Positions 29,311-41,500 of a DNA stretch of 64,000 bases are shown one piece after another. The stretch spans positions 50,893,890 to 50,957,889 of the forward strand of contig OX104134.1 in the NCBI GenBank assembly GCA_944470555.2, written 5' to 3'. The notes beneath the pieces are model-generated. The model did no database searches, had not been told where the DNA came from, and saw only the letters and a program-made list of their open reading frames with translations. This DNA comes from Heterobilharzia americana (lineage: Eukaryota; Platyhelminthes; Trematoda; Strigeidida; Schistosomatidae). Numbering within the stretch: the stretch's first letter is position 1; every line of letters starts with the position of its first letter. A program made the translations under genes and the position numbers.

Positions 29311-29460
29311 TGGTTTTTTCATGTAAATGCATTGTTTGGATGTTTCCTACCTGGCGATGAGACCGATCCATCAGATTTGTTTTGTGTAACGTCCAAAGAC
29401 CTGATAACCGGCCTGGGACCTGGAGATGAGCTAAAAATTGGAGTCAAATATTACCAAGTA
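29311..29460 (+). CDS. Candidate exon, unrecognised protein
   Basis: An acceptor-like CTGGCAATAG (ending at 29310) and a strong donor GTA|GTGAGT bound 50 codons in phase 0, containing GCFLPGDETDPSDLFCV and GLGPGDELKIGVKYYQ. The composition is protein-like, with acidic turns and paired GPGDE-type loops, but I do not recognise the family. A downstream candidate exon at 29836 does not fit its phase, so at least one exon would be missing between them, or one call is wrong. Confidence 0.4.
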
Positions 29461-29835
29461 GTGAGTGTTATGAATCCTATGTCTCCTGTTGTAACTCATT
29501 CAGTTAAATTCAGTCTTCTGTTTTTGGTTTTGTATAAATAACTTATCTTTCAGGACAAATCTGTCTGTGGTTAGCGACTCCAGTTAATTTCATCCCTCCT
29601 CATACTCATTGACTTGAAGGTACAACCCTGAGCATTAGTTTACATTTCTTCCTCAGCCTACCACCCCACAGAAGTCGTTACAAACTGGCCTGAGCGTCAT
29701 ACTGCCAGTCATCGATTCATAAGTTGGAGACATTCCATCTACTGCATGTTCTCAGACTTCCTTATGCAGTACGGTATTTAAAAAAATACTAGCTTCTTGA
29801 TATAACTCTTAAATAAAATGCCATATTCATTTCAG

Positions 29836-29933
29836 AAATTGGGAGTTTGTTCGATGTTTCTGTTAGTTTCGTTTTAGTGCCTGCAGATTTTCACGAGAAT
29901 CCAGTGAAGTGGACAAATCGACTATCAGATAAG
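29836..29933 (+). CDS. Candidate exon, unrecognised protein
   Basis: Acceptor TTCATTTCAG and donor AAG|GTGAGC flank 98 nt, open only in the frame giving SLFDVSVSFVLVPADFHENP and KWTNRLSDK. It starts two bases before a codon and ends in phase 0. It may belong to the same gene as 29311-29460. No family is recognised. Confidence 0.4.
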
Positions 29934-30486
29934 GTGAGCGATTTGGAGACTATGTGCATAACGGTAAACCTAATGCATTATGATATCCCTCCGTACACAG
30001 AACTCCTATGAGACGCTGCTGAATACTTCAATGAAGTAAATGATAGACCCTGCTGGACAAGTAGTAGGCAGCATTGTTTTCAGTGGTGTTCACTCGCTTA
30101 GACAGGTATACCAATTGTTAGTTTCATAAATAAATTCTTGAGTTTTCATTAGTGGGGTCTAGTAATGTTGACCTATCGATCGGCATAATTAGTACCTGTG
30201 TACTCAGTGGTTGGCCTTGTTGGCAAATTTGAACAGCACCTGAAGTCTGTCTAATAAGCGTGATATGAAATTGGAAAGAATCATTGTATACATCTGAACC
30301 ACGAGAATCTGTAAATAAAAGGCCTAAGTTGTTTTCAACATTTAACTCCTAGTAGTTTCAACTGACTTTTCAACAGAAACAGAGTCAAAATTTTCATTTC
30401 TGTCATTGATACTACTGATTTCACAATGTTTACTGATGTCAAGTGCGGTAACTGTAATCGAGACAAATTTATGTTGTGTATTACCT

Positions 30487-33400
30487 TGCGTAACCTCGCC
30501 TAGGTAACTAGTTCACTAGTTACTAGCCGGTCCTAAGCCCTGATAAAGAGGCAAGGTTGGGCATAGGGCCAGCAACCCTACCCCGTAAAACCAATCTAAC
30601 CGCTAAAGAAAATTTTAAAAACAAAACAAATATTAAAAATAAATTAAACTTATTCTTTGCTGGAATCGGAGAGACGAAATGACGCTAGTTGCTGAAAGCT
30701 ATTGGGAAGCCAATTGGCCGATCTGTCTTCTCTCAATGAAATCAAAAGTAAACATGGAGAAATGGAATGTCCGAACAATGTTTGAACCTACCAAGGCTGT
30801 ACAGATTGCAAAAGAGATGAGGAGGTATGGTATGGAAGCGATAGGAATCTGTGAAAGCAGGTGGAATGGAAGTGGACTCCCCAATAATCTACTCCGATAT
30901 TGTCATCCAATTGACAACCACGAGCACACTGAGTTTTGGACTGGCTATCATGACGTCCCCAACAGCATCGAAGGCTCTCTCTCATTCAGTGGCAACCAAT
31001 CTCCTCCAGCATCAGGATCATGATACCAAGATTAAACTCAAAAGGAAGGAAAGTCATAATTGTACAGTGCTACTCTACGTACCCATATATAATGCAGATG
31101 AAGAGAAGAAGGAGGAATTCTGTGGACAACTGCAATCAGTAGTGGACAAGACCGCACCCCAGTTGGCGACATCAAGATTCTAGTGGGCGACACGAATACC
31201 AAACTCGGAGCGGACAACGCACAGGTAGAGAGCCAATCATGGGTCGATAAGCACTCGGTGAAATGAATGAGAATGGAGAACTGTTTGCAGATTTCTGCGC
31301 ATTCAACGATTTGCTGATTGAAGGTGAGGCAGTGTGTACAAACAAACACAAGCATATTCACAGGGCAGCGACATCGATTCGATTTCACCACTCATCAGAT
31401 AGACACACTGCACTAAAAGCCAGACCGACTTCATCTCAATGTGAAGAAAGTGGAGACGCAGCTTACTGGACACAAGACCAGATCAAGAAGGGGAGCAGAT
31501 GTAGGTTCACATCACTCACTATCTATCTAGTGCAAGGAACCTACCTTCCAAATCAAGTCGAAGGCCTTCAAACAAGTTGGTGATAGAACTCATTTCAAGT
31601 TCAACACCCACCCAGCACAGAAACTGAACTGAAAGATGAAACTACAAAGGAAATCTTCACGTCAGTCAGCCATCAGGAAAACATGGGAGACATTGGGCAA
31701 CATCCCTGAAGGATGGGGCGTGGAAGAACACTGGAAGTCTTTGAAAGCTATGTGGAAGGGAACCTGCATAACCGTGTTAGGAAGGAATAAGAAGCAAGAC
31801 AGGACAAGGAATTGATCTCGACGGACACATGGAAGCTGATAGAGGAGGGAGAGGAAGAGGAAGATGATGAAGCAGAAGATGAACCAGTACAGTACAGGAA
31901 TGAACAACGAAAAGATGAACTGAACACAACCTATAAAACACTACACTGGACAAGGAAGTGAAGAATAGTGCGCGGAAGGATGAAAGACACTTCTATGACA
32001 CACTGGCAAGTGAAGCAGAACAGGCTGCAGGTAGGAGAGACCTGAAAGCATTACACCAAATGAAAGATAGTGAAGGAAACTCAGTTACCAAAGAGGATAA
32101 ACGAAGGAAACGATGGACTGACCACTTCGAAAACTCTTGAATCAACGACGAAGACCGCCACCACCACAACCTGCAACTTGTTCAGAAATATTACCAGCAG
32201 CTCAGTCACAGAACTATCGGTGAACAAAACCCTCTGACAAAAGCAGAATTCCTGAACGCCATAAAGTTGCTGAAATCCGGGAAAGCAGCAGGACCAGATG
32301 GAATTCCTACTGAAGCACTGAAAACAGACACAGAGACATCTGAAGAGGACATACTTACACAACTATTAGAAAAGGTTTGTAATGAAGGAAGGAAAGGTAC
32401 CTGCCGGTTAACTGAAAGAAGGGCTACCTTGTAAAACTTCCAAAGAAGGGCAACCTAAGTCTGCAAGAATCGGCGCGGAATCACGCTCCAGTCCACACCA
32501 AGCAAAATATTTAGCCGCATCATCCTGGAGAGACTAAAAGATGCGCTAGATTCAAAATTACGACCGGAACAGGCTGGTGGCTGGCTTCAGGAAGAACAAA
32601 TCATGTGTGGATCAAATTGCAACGCTACGAATCACCATAGAACAGAGTATACAATGACAGTCAACTCTACCTCAACTTCGTCCACTTTGAAAGGCCCTCC
32701 GATAGAGGCGTCGACCGGGAAGTAATTTGGCAGGCAGCTGCTTCAGCACTACGGTTTTAGTGCCACAAACCTTTATCAACCTCATTCAACAGCTATATGA
32801 AAACGCCACATGCCAAGTGATTCACAATGGAAAGCTCAGTGAAGATACCTTTGAAGTGAAGACAGGAGCAGTAAGACAAGTCTGATGCCTACTATCACCC
32901 ATGATCTTCCTGATTGTGGTCGACTGGACTAGACTAGACTGGATCACGCAGCAAACCATGAGGAGCGAGAAGAGGGGCATACTATGGCTGGACCGATATG
33001 AAGACCCTAGATGATTCGGATTTCACGATGATGATTTATGTTCAATGTTGCACAAGCTCGAAGATCTACAGGCGCAAACCAACAGACTGACAGAAGAGGC
33101 AGCGAAGGGAGACCGGACTTCAAGTGAACGTAGAGAAGACAGAGGTGATGAAGATACCCAACCAACAACAACAAGCACCAATCACCATTAACGGGAGAAA
33201 CCTAAAGGAAGTAGTCTCTTTCACCTACCCACGTACCTAGGCATCATCGTTTCAACTACAGGGGGCGGCGGCACAGATGAGGATGTCAAAACCAGCCGGG
33301 ATCGGAAAGACAGCAAGACAGCCTCTCATTAATCTGAAATCAGTGTGGAGATCTACAACACTCCACTTCACTCAGCATAAAGCATGAACAAGATCCGGAT

Positions 33401-33917
33401 TTTCAACACTAAGTCAGTCAAGCAAGTTAGTGCTTTTATGTGATGGTTGAGAGACTTGGCGCGTCACGAAGAGCACTTCCAACAAACTTCAGACATTCGT
33501 CAACAGCTGTCGTCTACGCTCACTCGATGCTGAAGATCAGATGGTCAGAATACTAAGAATAAGCAAGAAGGAACTCTGGCTGGCTGGCAGGTACCGAATC
33601 AACCAATAATCCATCGCCTGACAAACATGCAGAAGAAAGTGAAAATGGATTGGGCATGCACTGAGAAAACCATTCGGAGACATCACGCGCCAGGCCGTCG
33701 AGTGGAACCCTAAGGGGAAACGACGAGTTGGGCGTCCGAGGAGAGGGTGATATGGAGGAGCTCGTGTGAGGAAGAGATGAAAGCCTGTGGACAGTCGTGA
33801 ACCCAGGTTGAAAAGACTGGAGAGAAGAGAGCAAAGTGACGACATGCTAGTGAAGCCCTATGTTTCACTAGGAACCCAAGGGACAAGTAATAAGTAATAA
33901 TATTAATATTAATAATT
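30487..33917 (+). mobile_element. RTE family A copy 2, near full length but dead
   Basis: The 5' leader (30487-30680) matches copy 1. The endonuclease follows in pieces (MEKWNVRTMFEPTKA, GICESRWNGSGL near 30750-30880; an ILVGDTNTKLG-type block near 31175; LFADFCAFNDLLIEG near 31283). Then come the linker (31958-32140, EAEQAAGRRDLKALHQM), the RT start (GKAAGPDGIPTEAL near 32280) and the palm (LYLNFVHFERPSD near 32668). A 7-nt insertion near 32572-32584 breaks the EQAGF block. The 3' end has an AATATT/AATAAT tail at 33895-33917. Stops and shifts are spread throughout. Confidence 0.88.
31958..32395 (+). pseudogene. Linker and reverse transcriptase start of RTE family A copy 2
   Basis: One frame carries DERHFYDTLASEAEQAAG and KRRKRWTDHFEN, and after a shift LLKSGKAAGPDGIPTEALK, the usual GKA.GPDGI.PE.L start of RTE reverse transcriptases. 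Decay prevents a continuous product. Confidence 0.75.
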
Positions 33918-36070
33918 ACCCTGCATGTTTGTGCAGCTGGTTTCCAGCATTTTGAATTAAGTGAGGTTACCTCATGGCTGGAAAGAAAGCGGAATTTTAG
34001 TGGGATGTGATACTGGCAATCAATGAGTTATCCATCTTACTAACCAGAAAGCATATTCAAATTCCGGCACTGTGAAATTTATTTAATGTATTTTGGCAAT
34101 AATCCTCTAATTTAGCACTAAACGTCATGCTACTTGTGAATTATTCAAGTAGTTAGAATTATGATTCAATTTAATTCAGATATTTTTAGAGTACGACAAA
34201 TCCTATGAAACAAGTAATATTAAACTTCTTGTAATAATTTATTTATTGATTGTGTTTGTTTATAGAATCTTGATTTAACGTTGTCATATGCTCCTCTCTA
34301 AAACGAATGTAGCATATTGATAACAAACAAACCTGAAAGATAAGAGTAAGAATAAAAGTAAGTAGTTTACAAATATCAGTTCAAAAAGAAACGCTCTATG
34401 CGCGTACATGAAAACTGAAAACAGCCATATAACAATGTACTTTGGATTTGTACACACAAAAAGTTTACGTTATGTGGAATTGATAAATAAAGGCATGCAA
34501 ACACTACCAACAGCAGGTATGCATGTGTGCTAAGCAGTGTATGCATTTGCATGGATTTAGTAACATAGTTTTAAAAGAAATGATGTATAAGAAATAGGTA
34601 AACAAATATGGCTGATGTGTGCATCAGCATTAACTTTTGTTGCCACTTTCACTTGTATTATGGGGGTAGGAGTTTATAACGGTAAATTAGGACATCCCTC
34701 CGGAATATTCAGCGCATAATTTGAGGAACATAGTTTGCATTGTGTCTTCAAGAGCCCCCCGGTTCGTCAACTAGAACACCATATAAGTTACCAACAGCTA
34801 TTAAACTCCAATAGATGTAATATCGCAGACTTGTTAGATGAAATTTTGTGATCAATTAGGGTTAAAATTTCAGTTTAATAGCTTGTAAAAAGTGTTTCCC
34901 TATTGATGTGCGCTGTGAAGAAATGCTTAGTCTGAAGATATCGTTCATCGCCAACGACTATGTGGTTATGAAATTTGCATGTAAAACCAGAACCTGAAGG
35001 TCTCTTGGTCAACATGTCAGTGTTTATACAGTGGATTTCAGTCCAGTAACTTCAATCCTGACCAGTTGTCAACACAGCGGAATCATCACAGTAATGCCCC
35101 GTCTCTGCATCTTCATCCTCACTTCCAGTTCAGTTACACGCATAGATCACAGTCTTAAAATGTGGTTTACAGAAGTCATGTATACCTGGTAACGTTTATG
35201 AAACCGGCTTTCTCTTTCTCATGTTTACTATGTTAATATAAGGCATACTGTATGTGCATGAGCCAAGCTTCATACTGATGATTGATGTGTAAATTTCAAA
35301 TCAAATCCCACTAACCTTCATGCGTATATGTGTGTAAGTGGTAGCAATATTAGCAATAACAGTGGTATTGATAATGATAATGATAGTAATAATAATTCTG
35401 GCGATCAAATTAGTAAACTTTTAAGAATACTGGTGTAATACAAAAACGGCTTTTCATTTCATTTATTCAGCACTAACTTACAGCAAGTGAAATTCGGACT
35501 CAAATGAATATTTAGTTATAGCTTTTTTTATTGATTTTCTTGGTATGCTGACTCATACATGTTTAGAAACTGTTCTATCACTGGTCAGTCATTAATGTAA
35601 ATTAAGGTTTGAGCGAGTCGATAGGTGGGATATTTCCCACCATGAATTGTTTGTATTGAATAAATGAATGACTATTAGGGCTAATTTATACTCCAAAGAT
35701 TTTAGGGGTTCGTATAAAATGTCTCCAATAGACCAAATACGATATCAGTCTAAGTCGAGTATTGCCATTCGGATAAGAAATAATAAAAATTAGCGATTCT
35801 CATCCGGGAATAACATCATTTGGTGGACTAGTGAAAATCAAGAGGTACCGGAGAACAGTCTCATCCAAGCGTAGGACTTCTGTCAGTAGTTCCTACTCAC
35901 TACCAGTAAGGGACCGAACTCTGGACTGTCAGGTCTCATGACGACTGAGTTGTCTTTCAACCACTGAGCAGGAATCCAATGATCACTTTGTTTTTACTTC
36001 TACATTCGTTGATCGTTACAGCGAAACCAATCTTATGTTGTCTAGTCTTGAATGGAGACAGAATATTTTT
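33918..36070. other. No recognised gene
   Basis: Long AT-rich stretch with scattered short A/T tracts. I see no coding exon or repeat family member that I can support. Confidence 0.35.
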
Positions 36071-36084
36071 GCAATGTAGCCATC

Positions 36085-36400
36085 AAGCTAGGAGGCTCAC
36101 CATCGTGGGGCACTTTGAGGGATGTTAGTTGCTTAAAGGCAATCGGCGAGAAGCCCTAGATCTAGGTTTCATGCTTGTTGAGACTCTTCAGCAAGGTGTA
36201 TCTGTAACACCTATGGAACTGATGTCCCCTGTGACATTCCTACCCGCCTCATCCAGTGCTGCAGTAAGCGACGTTACCACTGAGCTATTCGGTCCGTAAC
36301 TGACCTCCTGTAGGACTGGATTATATTTGCTGACTGATCACTGCAGAAAAACCAATCTCACGTTGTTTAGTCCTGAGTGGTGATGGAATTCTATCGGTTC
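36085..36400 (-). repeat. SINE-like family C, longest copy
   Basis: On the minus strand, CCGAATAGCTCAGTGGTAAC (near 36270-36289) is a good tRNA A box. Further along comes CCTTGCTGAAGAGTCTC with GAAACC, which keeps the hammerhead words CTGAAGA and GAAA, but stem II between them no longer pairs. It looks like a third SINE lineage that once shared the ribozyme layout. Other copies are at 2560, 10865 and 27385. Confidence 0.55.
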
Positions 36401-36983
36401 CTGCTTAGGTCGCTTCATGAACAAGCGAGACCATTATGCAGTATCATCGGTGTCACCAGCCTCACTTCAGAAGTGATTGTTACCACACGTTACAACTTCT
36501 CCCTAGAACCTCGGGAAATTTATCTCGAAGCAACTCACTAAAGAGCAATGGAAAGTAGTTTAGTTAAAATGATGGTCGTTCTGTTTTGTGGATTGACGGA
36601 AGTATTAAAATGGCAGGGTGCTTACCGTGAAACCTGATGGTCTTAGGTTAGATTCTATTGAGAGATTTCAAAGTTGAGTGAAATGGCTGTCCAGTGCTAC
36701 TAGGGTTTCATTTTTAGTCAGAGGAAGGTAAGGAAAGGGATGACTGTTCTCCTAGATGAAGTTATCCTGCATACAAATATTCACTTGAGTTTGAGTTATT
36801 TAAAGATAAGTAGGCTAAGTGTTTCTTTCGTTTAGTTATAATGGTATGAAAAACAATGACAAAACAATAACATTTAGTTATAACAGAAGCTTAGCTTATT
36901 TTGACCATCCGGGTCGGAAAGAGATACTTCAAAATAAGAGCAATGTAGTAGGCAGAAATTTAAAAAACAGATGAATCTTAGTT

Positions 36984-37106
36984 TTGTTGTGTTCTCTGAG
37001 CTGGGTGGTTTAATCGTGAAGTTTTCATCATCTTTTTAGACATCATCAGCACTAACTTCATATTGAAGCTTCACGATTAAACCTCTCGGCTGAGATAACA
37101 CAACAC
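36984..37106. repeat. Foldback (inverted repeat) of about 38-bp arms
   Basis: Arms 36984-37021 and 37069-37106 are near-perfect reverse complements (TGGTTTAATCGTGAAG against CTTCACGATTAAACC, plus GTTGTGTT against AACACAAC), with a 47-bp loop containing ATCATC words. The origin is not clear. Confidence 0.7.
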
Positions 37107-37760
37107 AGACAAGGTCATCCAGCTGAGCAACAAATATTCTGCACCATTTCAAAGGCAGATACATGTTACCATTGCTGTTACTTCCATTATTGTAGATTTC
37201 CGAAGATTCTCAGTGAATATGTAAATGCATAGATCCCAGGATATAGTACAAAAAAAGAAGACCATGTATAGAAATAAAACATTTTATAGTTGTTCTCTCA
37301 ATTGACAAACTGCTGAATAGTCCCATTTACATCTAACAGGCAATGCTCATCATCTAACTCGTAAAAGCATTAAATACCAGGAATCAACACAATAAGTCAT
37401 TTTTATTAATAAACTAACTTTGTTATGTACACCTACTTATTCTGATGTCTCTATCCATATTCATTTGATGACTATCGTTTAACTTTCTTCAATTGTTTGA
37501 AATCAAAACAATTTCTCCATTGTGCTTAGGCTTTTCAACCTAAAGTAGAAGGTGGATTTGAGTGAAATGAACATACTTCCTGCATCTAAGGTAACGTCTA
37601 TTCACAATTTCACAAACAATGATTCAATTTGCTCATTTCACTAGCTAACAAGTTCATTGAGTTTTGTTTTTGTTGTCTTGAAAACACCTTTCTAAGCATA
37701 TATATGTTGTATTGATGATATCTTCAGGGAGTTAACTGGTATCAAGGGACATTTTGTTTA
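37107..37760. other. No recognised gene
   Basis: AT-rich sequence without a supported feature. Confidence 0.35.
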
Positions 37761-37895
37761 AAGTGACTGTAAGACTACTGTAACAACTAAGGGTAAAGGT
37801 AATTAGGCTTTTCTGTTTCATGAAAAATAGCCTCTCAAGTCAAATTGAAGAAGATTAATTAGAAATTGTATTAGGGTGGTTTTTATAGTCACTCA
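37761..37895. mobile_element. MITE-like foldback element, copy 3
   Basis: The left end (AAGTGACTGTAAGACTAC, TAACAAC) and right end (TTAGGGTGGTTTTTATAG, TCACTC) are decayed inverted repeats. The interior word GGTAATTAGGCTTTTCTG aligns with copy 2. Confidence 0.55.
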
Positions 37896-39787
37896 CTCTT
37901 TAAAATAGAATTCGATGACACAGAGTCCAGTTGTGTAAGTGGTAGTCGTGACATGTGACGTAGCATTCGCTACGTTAACAGGAATGAATGCTATACAGTC
38001 TGTCATGCTTGTACACCACCTAGTCACTTGCTGCTCTAACTAATGTATCAATGACAGGGAGAAAAACTGTACGCTTAACATACAACCATGTTACATGCTC
38101 AAAATATTTAGATTGTAACTAAACGATTTTTGTATTGAATGCCTTTTATGTATGGAACTCTCTATTGATTATCGCTTTCTCAAATATGGTTTCAAATCAG
38201 ACTGAAGTAACCAGCCACCGGAAGTATTAACTTTAACAAGATGTCAATAAACTAAGTTGAAGTCAATCCTTCGATTGATATGGAGACATCCCACACACTG
38301 TGTTTGAACTCAGTTGTATTGACCAGTCACTTTCCAGCTACACTGAGATTTTCTCAACCCGACTAAAGTAGAAAATGGCAGCTGAATGAAGATGAGTTAG
38401 TTGGAGATCCCTGTTAGTTAATGAACGAAGTTTTTCATCCAACAGCACTTTGAATCAGAGAAAAACTCAGTGCAATCATAATTTATTCCTGCTTACTGAA
38501 CATTATTATGCGTAAAACTTCATTCTCACAATTCTACTGCCACTGAATTAAGCATGACATTTCATTTGTAGTATACATATCTGTTCACTTACTTTTAATG
38601 TTTCACACTTAAAAGAATTTGAAATGTTCAAATGATACCTTTCTAAGGCATATGTTATCGGTGAAGATGAATGGTATTCAAACAATTTATGAAGTTCAGC
38701 TTTTTTTGTTTACGATCAGTAATTGAAAATAGCCTAAACCATTTTCTGATAAATTCATGTGTGAAACTATACTAGATTTTAGAAAGAACACTGATATATA
38801 CATACATTTTTTGATTATCTCATTTAAAGGTTAGTTCGTGATGATTAAAAATAGGGTGAAATATAAATAAAAAGAGATCTAAAATCGGACATTTTCCCTC
38901 AGTGAAATTCATCTCCAACTATCTGTTCTCTGAATACTGATCTCAGCGAGGAGAACGGTAAGGCTCGGGTTTTTAGGGGATTTTGTCTGTAGAGAGCTGA
39001 GCTGGTGGTTGCAGAAGTTTCTTATTCGAAGGTTCTCTCACTCGGCGTCTTTTTTTGTCTCAGTGATCGTCTGTACATACCAAGACTGATTTACGTAAGT
39101 TGGTTCTCGGATTGTAATTGATTCAGGTATCTATTTCTAAGTATCTTAAGGCAGGGTAAGTTTCCCCAAAGTTACAGAAAGGTCGTTCTGATGAGCGTCA
39201 GTCAGCGTGAAACCTCTGTGGGTACCTTTTTTTGATTGACATTTGAGATGGAACACCAAACACATATCATCGTAGCATTCAAGGTTAGTTCATATAATTA
39301 ACCAATTATTCTGTACATCTTGTTGTTCATCACCATTTGACAAAGTTCCCACCTCGGTATATTATTCAATTTCACTTTTCTTCTGTCAATGAAAGAAATT
39401 TTCTCCCTGGTGATGTATGTTCTGCATTTCTAGAAGAGTGGACTAGCGGCATTTTCTTAGTTTTTGTTGTCTTGAGTTAATTTTTATCAGTCAAGAGGTA
39501 GTTTGGGAAACCTAAGGTACTGTCGCGTTTTTCAGTTGTTCCACTTGATGGTTATGGTCATTCTGTCTAATGAGAGATGTAGAAAACAACAGGTTTGTGG
39601 GGCATGACATTTATTCCCATCTCACTGACTCAATGAAATTGAAGACGGCCACAAGAAATTCATTGATTACTGAATCGATTGGTGTGAATCAGTGACTATG
39701 TGTGACCTTTTGTCAGCTTGTTATCAGTTGCTTTCTATAACTACTGAATTCCAGAGGAAAATCCCCAGCATCAGTTGGTTGTTTATT
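37896..39787. other. No recognised gene
   Basis: No exon or repeat can be supported. A locally GC-richer part near 38940-39070 has no known match that I can name. Confidence 0.3.
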
Positions 39788-40055
39788 TATACTTGTAATT
39801 TCACGTTTATATGCAAAGCCGAATTGCTCGACCTCGGTTGGCAGATGGGCTCCTAAGCGGATGCCTCGATGCTGCCGAACATTTGTGATGCTATACTCAT
39901 CTTGGTGACTAGCAATCGATTCCAGGACATGTGTTTCGTCCTATTTGGGACTCTTCAGCTGGATGTACCTGCACCCCAATGAATGATGTTTTTCCTACTG
40001 GGACGCGAACGCGGTACCTGTCACTTCAAACACCAAAGGGTTATCCACTAGTACC
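39788..40055 (-). repeat. Hammerhead SINE type 1, left arm of an inverted pair
   Basis: The minus-strand copy has a tRNA-like head (A-box-like ACTAGTGGATAACC; B-box-like CGCGTTCGCGTCCC), then a ribozyme with an intact core at 39911-39972 and the 3' body (plus strand GGCTCCTAAGCGGATGCC). It meets a plus-strand copy head to head at about 40055. Confidence 0.8.
39911..39972 (-). ncRNA. Type I hammerhead ribozyme, intact core
   Basis: On the minus strand: stem I TCCAG with CTGGA; box CTGAAGA (fits CUGANGA); stem II GTCC-CAAATA-GGAC; box GAAA; stem III ACA-CA-TGT; then C17. Predicted self-cleavage falls between plus-strand positions 39926 and 39925. All invariant core bases are present, so activity is plausible. 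Confidence 0.8.
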
Positions 40056-40215
40056 CAAAGGTATCAATGAACAACAACTAGTACCCGTTACGCAAGCGAT
40101 GGGTACTTGGATCGAGTCTCAGTCGGGACAATATCACTCACTGGGATGCAGGCACATCTATTTGAAGAGTCCCAAACAAGACGAAACGCGTATTCCGAAC
40201 TCCATTGCTAATCAA
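40056..40215 (+). repeat. Hammerhead SINE type 1, right arm of an inverted pair (decayed)
   Basis: A head with GGATCGAGTCTCAGTCGGG and CATCTATTTGAAGAGTCC, then CAAGACGAAACGCG. The CTGA box has become TTGA and the cleavage triplet is lost, so this copy is probably inactive. Confidence 0.7.
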
Positions 40216-40749
40216 TAAGATGGGTATAATACTTGCATTGTCGTTGAGGTATATGGATGCAGAGATATCGCAAAAATGCTGGCTTATTGTCAACATCTGG
40301 TCACTGTTACATTCTTCAGGAATTCGACCTTTTTCAGTTATCTACCCGACCTCTTCTTCATTTTCCTTCCAAAATAAACCCGTGGACATTGTCGAATCCA
40401 GAAGGTAAATTTCTTCTTATGCCACTCTACTTACATGTGTTTATCTTTATGCCTGCTTTGGACTTTCTTCTTCAAAGTGGGTTCAGTAATTAGGAGTGGT
40501 ACAAATAAGCAAATAAAGGGAAGGATGTTATCAGTAATCAGTTATCCTAGTGATGAGCTACACATTCTGCTGCAAATATCATTTAATTAGTTAATAAACA
40601 GATTTATCCTCATTACTCTCTAAAATGCGTAGAACACTTAATGGCAAGTGTATAAAGTCTGCAACTGGGCGACTGGTATCTCTTGTAATTCAAACTCGTA
40701 TGAAAGTACGACTATAAGAATATTAAAAAAAACGATTCGCTTATGAACA

Positions 40750-41135
40750 ACTTTTAACCCGGTGGTCGCTGGCTGGAATCCTGCTGCGGCCTAAATTTTC
40801 ATTTCACGTTCATTCACCACCGAATATTAGTACAAGTCTGCCAAACCACGGCTACCTCAACCAGTCAAACTCATAATCAGTATTATGCTCCCCCTCTCTG
40901 ATCCAGTTAGATTTGGATTGGAATGAGAAGTCTTGACTGGATAGTCAGTGTAAATACGATCAAGCGATAGTAATGCGTCACGAATTCACATGGTAGTCAA
41001 GCAAAAACAAGCTTGTGACTGGAATGAAATAAAAACCTGGTTGGCAGTCGGACTTCGTAAGTCAGTTGGTAGAGCACACAGCCGGAAACCTGGTGGTCGC
41101 TGGGTCGCTGCCGTGGTCCAGATTTTCATTTCACC
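40750..41135 (+). repeat. tRNA-related SINE (type D), tandem or dimeric copy
   Basis: A partial head (CCGGTGGTCGCTGGCTGG, 40758-40775) is followed by body 40800-41045 and a second head at 41045-41105 whose B box is lost. The body from 40913 to 41045 is almost identical to 7987-8120, which suggests fairly recent spread. Confidence 0.7.
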
Positions 41136-41235
41136 TTCAATCTTCATCTAGTGTCTATCATGAAGTTAGCGAGAAATTAGTGTCTTTTAGGAGTTATGAA
41201 TCCAAAGTGTCCAGAGTCGGAAGTGTGCTGATGGT

Positions 41236-41278
<43 letters not shown>
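41236..41278 (+). repeat. TAA microsatellite
   Basis: About 13 uninterrupted TAA/ATA units, directly after a type D SINE. It may have grown from the SINE's tail. Confidence 0.9.
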
Positions 41279-41279
<1 letters not shown>

Positions 41280-41324
41280 CATTTTTGATATGCTTGTAAT
41301 TCTCCGTTGTACAAGAGATGGCCA

Positions 41325-41500
41325 TCGTGCTCCAGTGACCTAGTGGATAACGCTTTGGCGTCCGAAGCGATGAGTACTAGATTCGAGTCTCAGTGGGAAC
41401 AACATCACTCACTGGTGTGCGGGTGCGTCCAGCTGTCGAGTCCCAAATAGGACGAAACGCGCGTCAAGCTGGATTCCTCTGCTGGCCACAACCAAGTAAA
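41325..41500 (+). repeat. Hammerhead SINE type 1 (single copy)
   Basis: The head has a good A box (TGACCTAGTGGATAACGC) and B box (AGATTCGAGTCTC). The ribozyme follows at 41425-41485: CTGTCGA in place of CTGANGA, stem II GTCCCAAATAGGAC perfect, GAAA present, but an AAG insertion after GCGTC. It probably no longer cleaves. Confidence 0.8.
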
